A DNA stretch of 64,000 nucleotides from Erythrobacter sp. AP23 (GTDB lineage Bacteria; Pseudomonadota; Alphaproteobacteria; Sphingomonadales; Sphingomonadaceae), in NCBI RefSeq assembly GCF_001542855.1, contig NZ_LNBY01000017.1:1-64000 (forward strand), read 5' to 3'. The translations under genes were made by a program, and so were the position numbers. This document shows positions 35,501 through 45,718 of this stretch, piece by piece; position 1 is the first letter of the stretch, and each line of letters opens with the position of its first letter. The notes under the pieces are model-generated. The model searched no databases, was not told the origin of the DNA, and was given only the letters and a program-made list of their open reading frames with translations.

Positions 35501-36078
35501 CTCACGCTGACCTGCGCGAAACCAAGCTCGCGGGCGATCGCGGCGAGCCGTTCTTCGTGCTCGCGGTATTTCCAGCCGTGCATGAGCACGATGGCGAGTG
35601 TGTCGAAGCCTTCGTCGCGCAGAGTGGAGAATGCCACGCGTGCCGCATCCTCGTCGAGCCGGAGCAGGACCTTTCCATCGGCGGAGACCCGCTCTTCGAT
35701 CTCGATAACTCGCGAAGGGAGCTGCTCGGGCAGGACGATATGGCGCGCGAAAATCTCGGGCCGCGCCTGATTGCCGATCCGCAGCGCATCGCCGAAGCCA
35801 CGGGTGATGGCGAGTGCCACGCGTTCGCCTTTGCGCTCTAGCAGCGCATTGGTGGCGACCGTGGTACCGATACGCATCTCGGCGATCGGTCCATCGCCAT
35901 GGCTAGTCATCAGGCGCCGCACGGCCTCGCTTGCGGCGTCCCGGTAGTGGCCTGGATTTTCGGACAGCAGCTTGTCGGTCACGAGGCGACCCTCGGGTGT
36001 CACCGCGACGACGTCGGTGAATGTTCCGCCCCGATCGACGGCAAAGCGCCAAGCGCCCGTTCCAGCCCCATTATCCAT
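32503..36078 (-). CDS. Hydantoinase/5-oxoprolinase family protein, HyuA-HyuB fusion
   Basis: A 1191-aa protein. It has the architecture of ATP-dependent 5-oxoprolinase. The HyuA-type ASKHA half (about 1-690) starts [15 protein letters not shown] and has [15 protein letters not shown] and [14 protein letters not shown]; the HyuB half (about 700-1191) has [28 protein letters not shown] and [17 protein letters not shown] (metal-binding His/Asp). The gene ends GGGGFGPP as in homologues. The substrate may be 5-oxo-L-proline or a hydantoin; homology does not decide. The start is taken at ATG 36078, where family similarity begins; an upstream ATG (36123) is possible, and the remaining open frame to 37425 is antisense to the next gene. 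Confidence 0.92.
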   Translation of the reverse strand: MDNGAGTGAWRFAVDRGGTFTDVVAVTPEGRLVTDKLLSENPGHYRDAASEAVRRLMTSHGDGPIAEMRIGTTVATNALLERKGERVALAITRGFGDALRIGNQARPEIFARHIVLPEQLPSRVIEIEERVSADGKVLLRLDEDAARVAFSTLRDEGFDTLAIVLMHGWKYREHEERLAAIARELGFAQVSVSHEVSPLIRLVPRGDTTVVDAYLSPVLRRYTDGLQAGLPEVGTLRFMQSNGGLAEVGAFRGKDAILSGPAGGVVGMVAASEPLGHRKLIGFDMGGTSTDVAHYAGEYELTGDSVVAGVRVAAPMMQIHTVAAGGGSICQYDGGRFRVGPESAGADPGPACYRKGGPLTVTDCNLFLGRIDPAFFPSVFGASGDQPLDPGRSRKRLEEVAAALNASKSLEEIAEGFLEIAVDSMANAIRKISVARGHDVTSYALACFGGAGGQHACRVADALGMETVLVHPLAGILSAYGIGLAPVKAIREVSIVRGLEAGFSEELGALESEAREALLEQGIDQHAITLEARARLRFEGSDSLLAIHCTDMAEMDRQFRTLHRQRYGYSDAEAPIIVEALSVEASGTSGGLGALEAEPIAASGTASGHWPTLERAAMAQGETRDGPLLIIDPSSTTVVEEGWQGRLAEDGGLVLTRAVPLTRERAAGTEVDPVRLEIFNNLFMAIAEEMGVVLQSTATSVNIKERLDFSCALFDASGALIANAPHIPVHLGSMGDSIARVIEARGDQRGGRGFRRGDAYVLNDPFRGGTHLPDITVIVPVFFGDNASEPDAFVAARGHHSDIGGIAPGSMPPESRTIEEEGVLIDNVLLVDEGHFREAEMRELLASATYPARNPDRNISDLRAQLAACTRGQELLHAAARDQGAAVVSAYMDHVLANAEESVRRLLGKLDDGSFAYPMDNGATVKVAIRIDREARSAVFDFTGTSDQLPGNFNAPKSITRAAALYVVRTLIDDAIPMNDGCLRPVELVVPEGSMLNPYPGAAVVAGNVETSQVVTDALFAATGRLAPAQGTMNNFTFGNAAHQYYETICGGSGAGIDHPGTSAVQTHMTNSRLTDPEILETRLPVRLDRFAIRHGSGGEGTFTGGDGVERRITFLEPMRANMLANRREVAPRGICGGEDASPGRNWVERADGTREEISATGSAEMQPGDAFVILTPGGGGFGPPRPDQDA

Positions 36079-36255
36079 GCCGACGCGCTTCGCACGCGCG
36101 GCGGGCAAGATCAAACCGATCATGAGGCTGGAGCGGCAATGCGCCCATCCGTTCTTGCTCCGACCAATTGCCAAATCGGCTGTTAACCATTTTTCGCTAG
36201 CCCCTTGGAGCGCGGCGGGAGGGGGTCTCGTCGCTGAACGGAATTGGGGTCGCTT

Positions 36256-37506
36256 ATGCACCAACCGAACCGTCGGCCGCTCGAACAAGCTTCGAACCTG
36301 GCCAGTACTTCCGATTGGACGCGAGGCTATGTAGCGCCCGGTTTCGAGCCCGTGGCCCATGCTTTTGCCGCCGCCATCGAGGCTCAGGCCGCACTCGGGG
36401 CAGCCTGCTCCATCATCTATCGCGGTGACTGCGTGGTGGACCTGCAGGGTGGCTGGCGCTCGAAGAGCCGGACGCAAGAATGGCAGGGCGACGATATCGC
36501 GCTTGTCTATTCGCTCACCAAGGGGCTTACGGGAATGGCCTGCGCCGTCGCCGTGTCGCGCGGCCTGTTCGGCTACGAAGAGCGGGTGGTCGACATCTGG
36601 CCCGAATTCGGCACGCACGGGAAAAATGCGGTGACCGTCGGCGAGTCGTTGTCCGAACAGGCGGGCCTTGCCGCGATCGACTTCAAGCTCACACGCGGCA
36701 ACATCGGCGACGAAGAGGCCATCTGCGCCGCAATCGCCGCGCAGAAGCCCAATTGGGCGCCCGGCACGCATAGCGGCAATCATGCCTATACGCTGGGCTG
36801 GATCGCGAGCGAGCTGATCCACCGGCGCGACCCGCGCGGCCGCCGCCTGCCGCAATTCTTCGCCGAAGAGATCGCTCGGCCGCTGGGAGCGGATGTCTAT
36901 CTGGGTCTGCCGGAGGATTTCGATCGCAGCCGGATCGCCCGGATCAAAGGGTTCGGCATGGCGGATCTCTTCATTCACCACACCACCATGCCCTGGCCGC
37001 TGACGATCAAGATGTGCCTGCCGGGGACGTTGGCCTTCCGCACGCTCAACAACCCGCTGATCCTCGAAGGGCCGGGCGCGCTCGACTGCGAGGACTTCTG
37101 GCGTGTGGGTCAGGGTGCGGCAGGCGGGATGGCTTCCGCGCGGGGCTTGGCGACCCTGTACCAGGCCTTTGCCGAGGGTGGCGAAAAGCTCGGGATTTTG
37201 CCGCAGGTGATGGACGCCCTGCGGCAGGGCCATGCCTATCCTTCGAAGGGCCTGAAAGACCAGGTCCTGACCGCCGACATGTATTATTCGCACGGTTTCG
37301 AAAAGCCTTTCGCCGAGTGGGAATACGCCCGCACCCGCAGCGCTTTCGGCAGCTTCGCGGTGGGCGGCTCGCTCGCGTTCGCCGACCCTGAAGACGGCGT
37401 CGCCTACGCTTGGATCACCAACCAACTCGGCACCGGGAAATGGGACGATCCGCGCGAAAAGATCGTGCGCGACGCCTTCTACGCCTGCCTGGAGACAATC
37501 GCATGA
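36256..37506 (+). CDS. Class C beta-lactamase-fold serine hydrolase/esterase
   Basis: A 416-aa serine beta-lactamase-like (EstB/PBP4*-type) hydrolase. The SxxK nucleophile motif is in [11 protein letters not shown], the Tyr of the YxN-like element is in the HAYTLGW region, and a late HG/GG motif ([26 protein letters not shown]) completes the site. No signal peptide is visible, so a cytoplasmic esterase is more likely than an antibiotic-resistance enzyme. Its TGA overlaps the ATG of the metallophosphoesterase (ATGA), starting a three-gene coupled operon. The in-frame TTG at 36244 is an alternative start. Confidence 0.85.
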   Translation: MHQPNRRPLEQASNLASTSDWTRGYVAPGFEPVAHAFAAAIEAQAALGAACSIIYRGDCVVDLQGGWRSKSRTQEWQGDDIALVYSLTKGLTGMACAVAVSRGLFGYEERVVDIWPEFGTHGKNAVTVGESLSEQAGLAAIDFKLTRGNIGDEEAICAAIAAQKPNWAPGTHSGNHAYTLGWIASELIHRRDPRGRRLPQFFAEEIARPLGADVYLGLPEDFDRSRIARIKGFGMADLFIHHTTMPWPLTIKMCLPGTLAFRTLNNPLILEGPGALDCEDFWRVGQGAAGGMASARGLATLYQAFAEGGEKLGILPQVMDALRQGHAYPSKGLKDQVLTADMYYSHGFEKPFAEWEYARTRSAFGSFAVGGSLAFADPEDGVAYAWITNQLGTGKWDDPREKIVRDAFYACLETIA

Positions 37507-38939
37507 GTATTGCCCAGATCGTCCTCTCGGACCTGCACCTCGGCGCGCGCGACAGCCTGCTGACGCATGTGAACGCCAGCGGCGAGATTGCCGAAGGTCC
37601 TTCGGAAGTACTGTCTGCCTTTGCCAATGGCCTGCGCGAAACCCTTGGCGATGGCGAGAAGCCGCAGCTGGTCCTGCTCGGCGATGCGCTCGACCTTGGC
37701 CTTTCGCCCTTCGGCGACGTCTCGCAGAGCTTCCTCCAGCTGGTCGACGCCTTTTTTCCCGAAGACGGGCGTGAGCTGTTCCGTCGCGACATCGTCTACA
37801 TCGCGGGCAATCACGATCACCATTTGTGGCGCATGGCGCAGGATCATCAGTTCGTGATGGCTCTGCAATCGGGCCGCATTCCGCGCGATATCGAACAGAT
37901 CACGCCGATCATGGGACAACCGACCATCGGCTGCCGCTTGATGGAATCACTTCTCGCGCATCGGCCTCATATGGCAGGCGCGACTGTCCGGATCGCCTAT
38001 CCCAACTGGGGTCTCGCCGACGCCGCCACGGGCCGCGCGGTGATCATGCATCACGGGCACTATCTCGACGGCATGTATCGCGCGCTGTCGACGCTGCGCG
38101 GCTTTCTCGAGGATAGCGAGGCGCGTCCCGCGACCATGGAACAGCTCGAGGCGGAAAACGGGCCGTGGATCGACTTTCTCTGGTCCGATCTGGGCAGCGC
38201 AGGAGACATGGGCGACGAGGCCGGGTCGCTTTACGCGACGATGCTGAGCGCCGGAGCGAGTCACGATTTCGCCGAGAGCATCGCCCGGCGAGCCACCGGA
38301 GGGCTTAATTCGAAGCTGGGCATCAATCCGAAGATGCAGCTCAAATACGGCATCACGCTCGACAATCTGATCCGCGCCGGGGTCGATCTGTCCGCAGGCC
38401 GGGCCGCGGAACGGCAGCGCGATGGCTACGGCCATGTGCTCGGCGAGGAGGAGGTCGAAGACATCGGCTGGTATCTCTCCACCCCTGTGGCGTCGCAATT
38501 GCACGACGAACTGGGAGAACTGCCGCGCGAACTGAATTTCGTGTTCGGCCATACGCACAAGCCGTTTCAGGATGAGCTGACCGTCGATGGGTTCGAATTG
38601 CCCGTCGGCGTTTTCAATACCGGCGGGTGGGTGCTCGACGAGCCCACGCTGATGCCGGTGCAGGGCTGCGCCGCGATGCTCGTATCCGACGATCTGGAAG
38701 TCGCATCCCTGCGGCTTTTCAACGATCCGACCGACGGCACGATGGCGCCCGTGCGGGTCGAGGGCAGCGGGCGCGTCTCGCGCCTGGCCGAGGAAGCCGG
38801 CGCGGCGGTCGACAATGCGGCCAGCCACTGGGGCGATTTCTCGCGCACGGTTCATGCGCGCATCGTCGAGGAAGCGGATAAACGCGTGCGCCGCATGCTC
38901 GACCGATCCAACGAAGGCCATCGGGAGGCGGCGGAATGA
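37503..38939 (+). CDS. Calcineurin-like metallophosphoesterase
   Basis: A 478-aa protein with all five metal-binding motifs in order: DLHLG (first Asp/His), LGDALD, GNHDHH, HHGHY and GHTH. The C-terminal about 120 residues have no recognised domain and contain a basic helical segment. The substrate is unknown. It is translationally coupled to both neighbours (ATGA at each junction), which places a phosphoesterase between an esterase and a sterol/alcohol oxidase-hydrolase. A membrane-lipid or steroid ester substrate would fit, but that is inference. Confidence 0.88.
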   Translation: MSIAQIVLSDLHLGARDSLLTHVNASGEIAEGPSEVLSAFANGLRETLGDGEKPQLVLLGDALDLGLSPFGDVSQSFLQLVDAFFPEDGRELFRRDIVYIAGNHDHHLWRMAQDHQFVMALQSGRIPRDIEQITPIMGQPTIGCRLMESLLAHRPHMAGATVRIAYPNWGLADAATGRAVIMHHGHYLDGMYRALSTLRGFLEDSEARPATMEQLEAENGPWIDFLWSDLGSAGDMGDEAGSLYATMLSAGASHDFAESIARRATGGLNSKLGINPKMQLKYGITLDNLIRAGVDLSAGRAAERQRDGYGHVLGEEEVEDIGWYLSTPVASQLHDELGELPRELNFVFGHTHKPFQDELTVDGFELPVGVFNTGGWVLDEPTLMPVQGCAAMLVSDDLEVASLRLFNDPTDGTMAPVRVEGSGRVSRLAEEAGAAVDNAASHWGDFSRTVHARIVEEADKRVRRMLDRSNEGHREAAE

Positions 38940-41900
38940 CCATGCAAAAGCGCATTGCGAAGGGACTCGACAAGGCCAAATCCCACTACACCGTGCTCGT
39001 CATCGGGTCGGGCTATGGCGCGGGCGTCGCCGCTTCGCGGCTGGCGCGCGCCGGGCAGGATGTCGCGGTTCTCGAGCGCGGTAAGGAGCTGTTGCCGGGC
39101 GAGTATCCAAACAAGATCTCCGAGGCTCAAGGAGCAATGCAGATCAACGCCGAGGGCGGCCGCATAGGCGAACCCGACGCGCTGTTCGAAGTGCATGTCA
39201 ACGATGGTCAATATGCGCTCGTCGGCTGCGGGCTCGGCGGCACATCGCTGATCAATGCCAATGTCTCGCTGGAACTCGACAAGCGTCTACTCGATCAGGC
39301 GCACTGGCCTGCCGCCTTCCGGGGCAACCCGCCGGAAATCGACGCCTATTACGAGCGCGCGCGCGAAATGCTCGCACCCAATCCCTATCCCGACGGCCAT
39401 CCCAAGCTGGGCAAGCTCGAGGCGCTGGAACATTCGGCCAAGGCGATGGGGCAACGCTTCTACAAGACGCCGATCAACGTCACCTTCGAAGACAAGACCA
39501 ACCGGTTCGGCGTTCCGCAGCCCGCCTGTACCAATTGCGGCGACTGCGTTTCAGGGTGCAACGTGGGCGCCAAGAACACCACGCTGATGAATTATCTGCC
39601 CGACGCGGCGAACCACGGAGCGGACATTTTCACCCAGGCTAAAGTGCTGTGGGTCGAACGCGCTGGCGACAAATGGCGTGTCCATCTCGAACCCAATGGC
39701 AAGCACGCTGCCAAGGGGCCTGCCAGCATCACGGCAGACCATGTCATCCTGGGTGCGGGCGCGATCGGGTCGACCGAAATCCTGCTGCGCTCGCGCGAGA
39801 AGGGGCTCGATCTGTCCGACCGGTTGGGCGCGAATTTCTCGGGTAATGGCGATGCGCTGGGCTTTGCCTATGACAGCTATCTGAAGGCGGAAAAGCAGGG
39901 CGACGAGCTCACCGCCAAACCGCTCTACGCCATTGGGGTCGGCGCGTCCGATGTCGCGCAGGAGGCCTATCCCGGCCCCTGCATCACCGGCGTGATCGAC
40001 ATGCGTTCGAGCGACGATCCGACCGAGGGACTGGTGATCGAGGAAGGCGTCGCCCCCGGCATCATCGCCAGCGCCCTCGCGCCGGCCTTTTTCTTCGGCG
40101 AGGCGCTCGCCGATGGCTTCACGCGCTTCGGCATGGATCAGGTCAAGCCGCGCCTGATGGATGCCAAGGCGATCGGCGAAGCCGTGCAGACCGACCCCGG
40201 GAGCATTGCCGAATGGGCTTACAAGGGACCGATGGCGCGGACGCAGACCTACCTCGTGATGAGCGTCGACGATTCCGGGGGACGGCTGGCGCTCGACGAT
40301 GACCGGATCGCGATTCACTGGAAGAGTGCGGGCGAACAGCGCACCTTCCGCCGCGACGACGATCGTATGCGCGAGGCGGCCCAGACGATCGATGCGCAGT
40401 ATTTCTCCGACCCGCTGTGGGGTGATCCCTTCGGCAAGAAGCTCATCACCGTGCACCCGATCGGCGGCTGCGGCATGGGCAACGATGCCGTGAGCGGTGT
40501 GGTCGACGACAGTTGCCGCGTGTTCGCGGGGGCTGCCGGCAGCGATGTGCACGAGGGGCTCTATGTCTGCGACGGTGCGGCGCTGCCGGGTGCGGTGGGC
40601 GTCAATCCCCTGCTGACCATCACCGCTGTCGCTGAGCGCGCGATCGAAAAGCTGGCCGCAAGGCAGGGCTGGAGCATCGACTATACTCTGGGCGCGGAAG
40701 GTCCGCTGCCGGAACCGGTCGCCGAGGAAAAACCCGATGCCGAGCCTGCGCAGGTCCTCGCGCAGCGGGGCGATGCGCTCAAGCTGGGTGTCGCCAAATG
40801 GGTTGCGGGCCATGCCCTCGCACCCGTCGCGAACGGGATAGAGGAGGTTGCGGACCATTTCGAGAACGGAGCGATCGACAAGGCCAAGGCGGCCATACGC
40901 AAGCTGATCCGCGATCATCCCGAAGCGATGAGCCCGGGGCTGTCCTTCACCGAAACCATGGCCGGACATATCAGTGCGACCGGTTGCCATCACCGCCCGT
41001 GCGACCATGCCGAGCGTATTCGCGACGACTATGCCAATGGCGAGGCCTGGGGGCGCGTCGAGGATAGTGCCTGCAGTTTCCTGCTGACGGTGACGACCGA
41101 CAACCTTCATCGCATGATCGAGGACAAGCAGCATCGTTCGCGCATCACCGGCGAGGTGACCCTGAGCGCCGTATCACCCGATCCGCTGCCGGTGCGCGAG
41201 GGCACCTTCCGCCTGCTGGTGGCCGATCCGGATGCCGCCGAAAGCTGGAAGATGCTTTACGACATGGTGCTCGACGGGTCCGACGGGCCGATCCACTTCC
41301 ATGGGTTCAAGACGCTCGAGCAGCGCGGCAAATCCGATCCCTGGACCGACCTCACCACGCTTTTCGTCACCCTGCGCCACGGCGAGGACGAGAACGGGAC
41401 GCTGATCGGTCGCGGCGTGCTCAAGCTCGGCATCGACGAATTCATGCGTCAGCTGACGACTATCGAAGTCCACGACAGCAATACGTTGATCGGCCACATC
41501 GTGAACCTGATTCCGCAGGCGAGGAAAGCGATCGAGACCTATTTCGTCGCCAAATATGCCGGATTCTTCGCAATGACGGTGTTCCGTGCCTATGGCGGAA
41601 TGCTGGCGACGCTCAACGATTTCCCGGCCAAGGATGCCGATGACCTCGTCCCGCGCGAGATGCGTCTGCCGCCTGCGGAGCGGCATATCGTCCCGACCGC
41701 GGATGGCGCGAAGATCGGTCTCACCCGCTATCGCGGGGGACCGCGCGGGCCGCTGGTTCTCGCGCCCGGTTTTTCGGTTCGCGCGTCGAGCTTCGCTACC
41801 CCGACAGTGGAGGAAAACCTCGCCGAAAGCCTGGTCGCGCAAGGTTACGATGTGTGGCTGTTCGACTATCGCGCGAGCGCGGATTCGGGCAACGACACCC

Positions 41901-42757
41901 AGAATCCGCCGGCCTTCACCATCGACGATATCGCGCGGCACGACTGGCCCGCGGCCATCGCCAAGATCCGCGCCGTTTCGGGTGCCGAGAGCGTGCAGGC
42001 GATCGCGCATTGCGTCGGGTCGATGAGCCTTCTGATGGGTATCGGTGCGGGCTGGGTGTCGAGCGTGCGCTCGATGGTATCCTCGCAACTGACGCTGCAT
42101 CCGGTGACCGACTGGCTCAACTACATGAAGGCCGATCTTGGCGTCGCAGGTGTGCTCGGGCAAGTATCGCTGCTCGACGGCCACCTCGATTTCGCCAGCC
42201 AGGGGACCGAGGCGGACTACGAGATCGATGCGATCGCGTATCAGATTCCCGTCCCCGAAGGGCAGGCCTGCAAGAACCCGACCTGCCGCCGCGTGTTCGG
42301 CGTGTTCGGACCAAGCTGGGACCACGCCCAGCTCGGCCACGAAACGCATGTCGCACTCGGCAGCATGTTCAGCCGCGTGCCTCTCAAACCGTTCGAGCAA
42401 TTGCAGGAGATCATGCGCCGCGGGCTTGCCGTCGACACTGGCGGTCGGCCGATCTACACATCGGACGAAGCCGCGAAACGTCTAGCATTGCCGATCAGCT
42501 TCCTGTCGGGGGCGACCAATAAGATATTCTACCCTGAAAGCGGTCAGCGCACCCGCGTTTGGCTGCAGGACCGGAACGGCCGCGATCTTTACCGGCAGCA
42601 CATCATCCCGGGCTACGGACACATGGACCTGTTCATCGGTCGCAATGCCCATCGCGACATATCTCCACTGATTCTGAAACAACTGGCATGGCTCGACGGC
42701 GCGGCGCTATCTGGCTCCGGCAATGAGTCGTCAGTCATTCGCCATGGAAGGATTTAG
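38936..42757 (+). CDS. GMC oxidoreductase (cholesterol-oxidase-like) fused to alpha/beta hydrolase
   Basis: A 1273-aa protein. Residues about 15-570 are a GMC flavoenzyme: the dinucleotide motif VIGSGYGAGVAASRLARAG, VGCGLGGTSLINANV (FAD contact), and GAGAIGSTEILLRS; HPIGGCGMGND and GVNPLLTITAVAERA close the domain. Cys198, 201, 204 and 208 form CxxCxxCxxxC followed by GAKNT, as in the cholesterol-oxidase-like branch. A middle part (about 640-900) has no clear domain. From about 920 an alpha/beta hydrolase begins (HIVPTADGAKIGLTRY) with Cys1026 at the nucleophile elbow (AHCVGS) and His1229 in GYGHMD. Likely substrates are sterols or long-chain alcohol/ester compounds. Confidence 0.88.
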   Translation: MTMQKRIAKGLDKAKSHYTVLVIGSGYGAGVAASRLARAGQDVAVLERGKELLPGEYPNKISEAQGAMQINAEGGRIGEPDALFEVHVNDGQYALVGCGLGGTSLINANVSLELDKRLLDQAHWPAAFRGNPPEIDAYYERAREMLAPNPYPDGHPKLGKLEALEHSAKAMGQRFYKTPINVTFEDKTNRFGVPQPACTNCGDCVSGCNVGAKNTTLMNYLPDAANHGADIFTQAKVLWVERAGDKWRVHLEPNGKHAAKGPASITADHVILGAGAIGSTEILLRSREKGLDLSDRLGANFSGNGDALGFAYDSYLKAEKQGDELTAKPLYAIGVGASDVAQEAYPGPCITGVIDMRSSDDPTEGLVIEEGVAPGIIASALAPAFFFGEALADGFTRFGMDQVKPRLMDAKAIGEAVQTDPGSIAEWAYKGPMARTQTYLVMSVDDSGGRLALDDDRIAIHWKSAGEQRTFRRDDDRMREAAQTIDAQYFSDPLWGDPFGKKLITVHPIGGCGMGNDAVSGVVDDSCRVFAGAAGSDVHEGLYVCDGAALPGAVGVNPLLTITAVAERAIEKLAARQGWSIDYTLGAEGPLPEPVAEEKPDAEPAQVLAQRGDALKLGVAKWVAGHALAPVANGIEEVADHFENGAIDKAKAAIRKLIRDHPEAMSPGLSFTETMAGHISATGCHHRPCDHAERIRDDYANGEAWGRVEDSACSFLLTVTTDNLHRMIEDKQHRSRITGEVTLSAVSPDPLPVREGTFRLLVADPDAAESWKMLYDMVLDGSDGPIHFHGFKTLEQRGKSDPWTDLTTLFVTLRHGEDENGTLIGRGVLKLGIDEFMRQLTTIEVHDSNTLIGHIVNLIPQARKAIETYFVAKYAGFFAMTVFRAYGGMLATLNDFPAKDADDLVPREMRLPPAERHIVPTADGAKIGLTRYRGGPRGPLVLAPGFSVRASSFATPTVEENLAESLVAQGYDVWLFDYRASADSGNDTQNPPAFTIDDIARHDWPAAIAKIRAVSGAESVQAIAHCVGSMSLLMGIGAGWVSSVRSMVSSQLTLHPVTDWLNYMKADLGVAGVLGQVSLLDGHLDFASQGTEADYEIDAIAYQIPVPEGQACKNPTCRRVFGVFGPSWDHAQLGHETHVALGSMFSRVPLKPFEQLQEIMRRGLAVDTGGRPIYTSDEAAKRLALPISFLSGATNKIFYPESGQRTRVWLQDRNGRDLYRQHIIPGYGHMDLFIGRNAHRDISPLILKQLAWLDGAALSGSGNESSVIRHGRI

Positions 42758-43048
42758 CAGGGCGGTGGCTATGGACGAGCGCGATGCGAATTTCCCGACA
42801 CTCCATTGCGCGACAGGCCAAGTCATTCGGACGTCAGCAAGCGGCTTAAATGGGTATGAAGCGAATTGTCCCAGAGCTTCATGCCGACCTTTGCCGGTAA
42901 AGCGGGAAAGAACCGCTCTCATGCAAACTCAGGGTGACAGGGAGCGGCTCGATGTGTGTGCTCCACCATTAGATCACCAGATCCTTATTGCAGTAAGTAG
43001 TGTTTTGCATACTTATTGTGTCAGAGTTGTCGGTTTCTTGGGGGAATT
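42758..43048. other. 291-nt intergenic region ahead of the LOV kinase
   Basis: This region is less GC-rich than the surrounding genes, especially 42961-43040. No coding frame with recognisable content was found; an open frame at 42723-43064 has no RBS and no similarity. The AT-richer last 80 nt probably holds the kinase promoter, but no confident -35/-10 pair can be named. Confidence 0.4.
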
Positions 43049-45718
43049 ATGGAAGCCCACTTAGATCAGCACGTCATCGATTCCATCGGGCATGGAGTGA
43101 TATTTGCTGATACGACGGAGACGATCACATACGCCAACAGATATTTCCGTGAAATCACAGGATATTCGAACTCCGAGATAGTCGGAAGGAATTGCCGCTT
43201 CCTTCAGGGAGAGGACACCTGCCCCGAGGCCAAGAAGCGCATCAAGCAAGCCATTGAGAACGGCCAACAGTTCGATGGCCAGATACTCAATTACCGAAAG
43301 AATGGCGAAGCCTTCTGGAACGACTTGTCGATTACCCCGCAGTTCGATGCCGATCGCGAGTTGACCGGCTTCGTGGGAATAATGCGCGACGTTACCGAAC
43401 GCCAGATGCACCGACAGCGCATAGAAAAACTAGAACAACACTTGCGACTGATTTTCGAGAAGATTCCGGCGGGAATGGTGGTCCACCGGGCGGACGGCAC
43501 GATCGAAAGCGTCAATCCGGAAGGTCGCAGATTGCTCGACCTTCCGTCCTCCGGCGACATCGACGGGCTGAGGTTCGAGGATCTGAACCTCTTCGCAGAG
43601 GACGGGTCACGTCTCGGCGTTGACGATTGCCTCGCCAGCATGGTGGCAGCGACGGGTCAGGAGATGCGCGATCTGATCGCAAGCATCGTCCATAAGGCTT
43701 CAGGTCAAAAGATCTGGCTCAAGTGCAGCGTGTTTCCGACACATGAAGAATCTGGCGAGCTATCGGCCGTTGTGCTGAGCTTTAGCGATATCACGCATGA
43801 GTACGAATCCGAGCGCGAGCGCCAACGCTTCGAACTCGCAGCGCAGGTGACCAAGAGCATCGTTTTCGACTGGGATCTCCTTACCGGGGAATATTGGGCC
43901 AACCGTAACTTCAAAACCATTTTCGGGTTCGAGCCTCCAAAGGAAAGAAATCCGTCGGATCCGCCGCACTACGTGTTCGAGGAGGATAGGAACGACTATC
44001 AGCTAGCTTTGTCTCTCGCGTTGGAGCAGCAACGGTCTAGATTGGACCGGGAATTTCGTTTCGTGAAGCCGGACGGATCCTTGGGCGTCGTGCGCTCCGA
44101 ATTGATGGTACATTATGACGACGATGGGCAAGCAGTCCGGATTATCGGATTGAAACGAGACCTGACCGAACTGCGACGGCAAGAGGAAAGGCTGGCCGAG
44201 TCCGAAGAGCGCATGCGCATCGTGGCCGAGTTGTCCAGCGACCTGCTGTGGGAACTCGATCCAGAAACAGATGTCGTCTGGAGGGCAAGGGACGGGGTGG
44301 AACGGCTCGGGCTCGATCCGGCGCTGGCGCCGTGTTCGGGGGGCGCGTGGTACGATCTCATTCTTCCCGAAGATCGCGAGCGTGTGGTGGCGAGCTTTCG
44401 CCAAGCGATCGAGAATGGCGCGGGCCGCTGGAGAGAGGAATACCGGATCGAAAGGGCGGATAAATCGGCCCTGCAGGTTGCGGACACCGCTGCCATCATC
44501 CGCGAGGAAGGCGGCAAGCCAACGAAAGTGGTCGGAGCCGTTCGCGACATCACCGAAAGCCGCCGCCTGGACGAGTTCCTCCGCGAGAAACAATCGCTTG
44601 AGTCGCTGGGCAAGCTGACGGGAGGGGTCGCGCACGATTTCAACAATATGCTCATGATAATCATGGGCAATACCGAGATCCTGATGGATAATGTCGAAGA
44701 TCCAGAGACCCGTGAGCTTCTCGATCTCATTCAATCGGCCGCTCGCAGCGGGGCCGAACTAACCAGCCATCTCCTGGCCTTCGCCCGTCAACAGCCCCTG
44801 GCACCGCAGCATGTGGACATCGCCGATCAGATGGATCAGGTCGCCAAGTTGATTCGATACGGCCTGCCGGAGGACATCAGCCTCAAGATCGATCTGACCG
44901 AAGACAATCTCTATGTCGAAGCCGACCCCCATCAGCTCGATAATGCCCTCGTCAATTTGGCTGTAAATGCGCGCGATGCAATGCCCGATGGTGGAAGGCT
45001 GACCGTTGAAGTGTCCTCCCGTAGCGTCGACGCGGGCCCGCTCCATGCCGTTTTGGCACCGGGCGAATACGTCCGGATCACGATGAGCGATACGGGGCCG
45101 GGCATGACACCCGAAATCGCCTCACGCGTTTTCGAACCCTTCTTCACCACCAAGGAAAGGGGCGAGGGAACGGGTCTCGGACTGAGCATGGTCTATGGAT
45201 TCGCCAAACAATCGGGGGGGCATGCGTTCATCGAAAGCTCACCCGGCGAAGGGACCTCGGCGAGTATCTTTCTGCCGCGGATATCCAAGGTCCGGTTCGA
45301 TGCGGAAAGCGACCAGGACGACACCTCATTCCCGCTACCAGAGGGGAAAATCCTGATCGTCGAAGATGAAGAACAGGTCCGCCATTACGTGGAGCGAATC
45401 TTCGAGAGCGAGGGGCTAACCGTTCTCAGCGCATCCAACGCCATCGAGGCTCTTGAATTGCTGGAAGATCACCACGACGTGGACTTGCTCGTCACCGATA
45501 TTGTCATGCCCGGCGGAATGAACGGGCTGCAACTGGCGGAAACGGCACGTCGGCGGCTACCGGGGCTCAAGGTGCTGCTGACTTCGGGGAATGCCAGCAT
45601 GGGCACGCTTCGGGAAGGCTTCGATCGACTGAAGGATACTCTGTTGCCCAAGCCTTATACGCGCGAGGCGCTTGCCCGGGCGGTTTCCCGAGTAATGAGC
45701 AAGCCAGAGGCCCGCTGA
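43049..45718 (+). CDS. LOV-PAS hybrid histidine kinase (blue-light sensor)
   Basis: An 889-aa protein. The N-terminal LOV domain (about 5-115) has GRNCRFLQG with the photoactive Cys49, and NYRKNGEAFWN. Three PAS-like domains follow (about 130-255, 265-385, 400-515). HisKA has the phospho-acceptor His529 (GGVAHDFNN), and HATPase_c shows an N box (NLAVNARDAMPDGG), DTGPGM and GTGLGLSM. A C-terminal receiver has phospho-acceptor Asp817 (LVTDIVMPGG). No TM segments, so it is cytosolic. GGGGGA lies before the ATG at 43049. It is convergent with a REC-EAL-REC-LuxR gene, whose 3' end overlaps this gene by 152 nt; that protein is the probable signalling partner. Confidence 0.93.
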   Translation: MEAHLDQHVIDSIGHGVIFADTTETITYANRYFREITGYSNSEIVGRNCRFLQGEDTCPEAKKRIKQAIENGQQFDGQILNYRKNGEAFWNDLSITPQFDADRELTGFVGIMRDVTERQMHRQRIEKLEQHLRLIFEKIPAGMVVHRADGTIESVNPEGRRLLDLPSSGDIDGLRFEDLNLFAEDGSRLGVDDCLASMVAATGQEMRDLIASIVHKASGQKIWLKCSVFPTHEESGELSAVVLSFSDITHEYESERERQRFELAAQVTKSIVFDWDLLTGEYWANRNFKTIFGFEPPKERNPSDPPHYVFEEDRNDYQLALSLALEQQRSRLDREFRFVKPDGSLGVVRSELMVHYDDDGQAVRIIGLKRDLTELRRQEERLAESEERMRIVAELSSDLLWELDPETDVVWRARDGVERLGLDPALAPCSGGAWYDLILPEDRERVVASFRQAIENGAGRWREEYRIERADKSALQVADTAAIIREEGGKPTKVVGAVRDITESRRLDEFLREKQSLESLGKLTGGVAHDFNNMLMIIMGNTEILMDNVEDPETRELLDLIQSAARSGAELTSHLLAFARQQPLAPQHVDIADQMDQVAKLIRYGLPEDISLKIDLTEDNLYVEADPHQLDNALVNLAVNARDAMPDGGRLTVEVSSRSVDAGPLHAVLAPGEYVRITMSDTGPGMTPEIASRVFEPFFTTKERGEGTGLGLSMVYGFAKQSGGHAFIESSPGEGTSASIFLPRISKVRFDAESDQDDTSFPLPEGKILIVEDEEQVRHYVERIFESEGLTVLSASNAIEALELLEDHHDVDLLVTDIVMPGGMNGLQLAETARRRLPGLKVLLTSGNASMGTLREGFDRLKDTLLPKPYTREALARAVSRVMSKPEAR

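Noticed and set aside
36079-37425. N-terminal extension of the 5-oxoprolinase frame to 1640 codons
   Set aside because: The extension is antisense to the beta-lactamase-fold gene; family similarity begins at the ATG at 36078.
42723-43064. 113-codon plus-strand frame between the GMC fusion and the LOV kinase
   Set aside because: No Shine-Dalgarno, overlaps both neighbours, no similarity; treated as intergenic.
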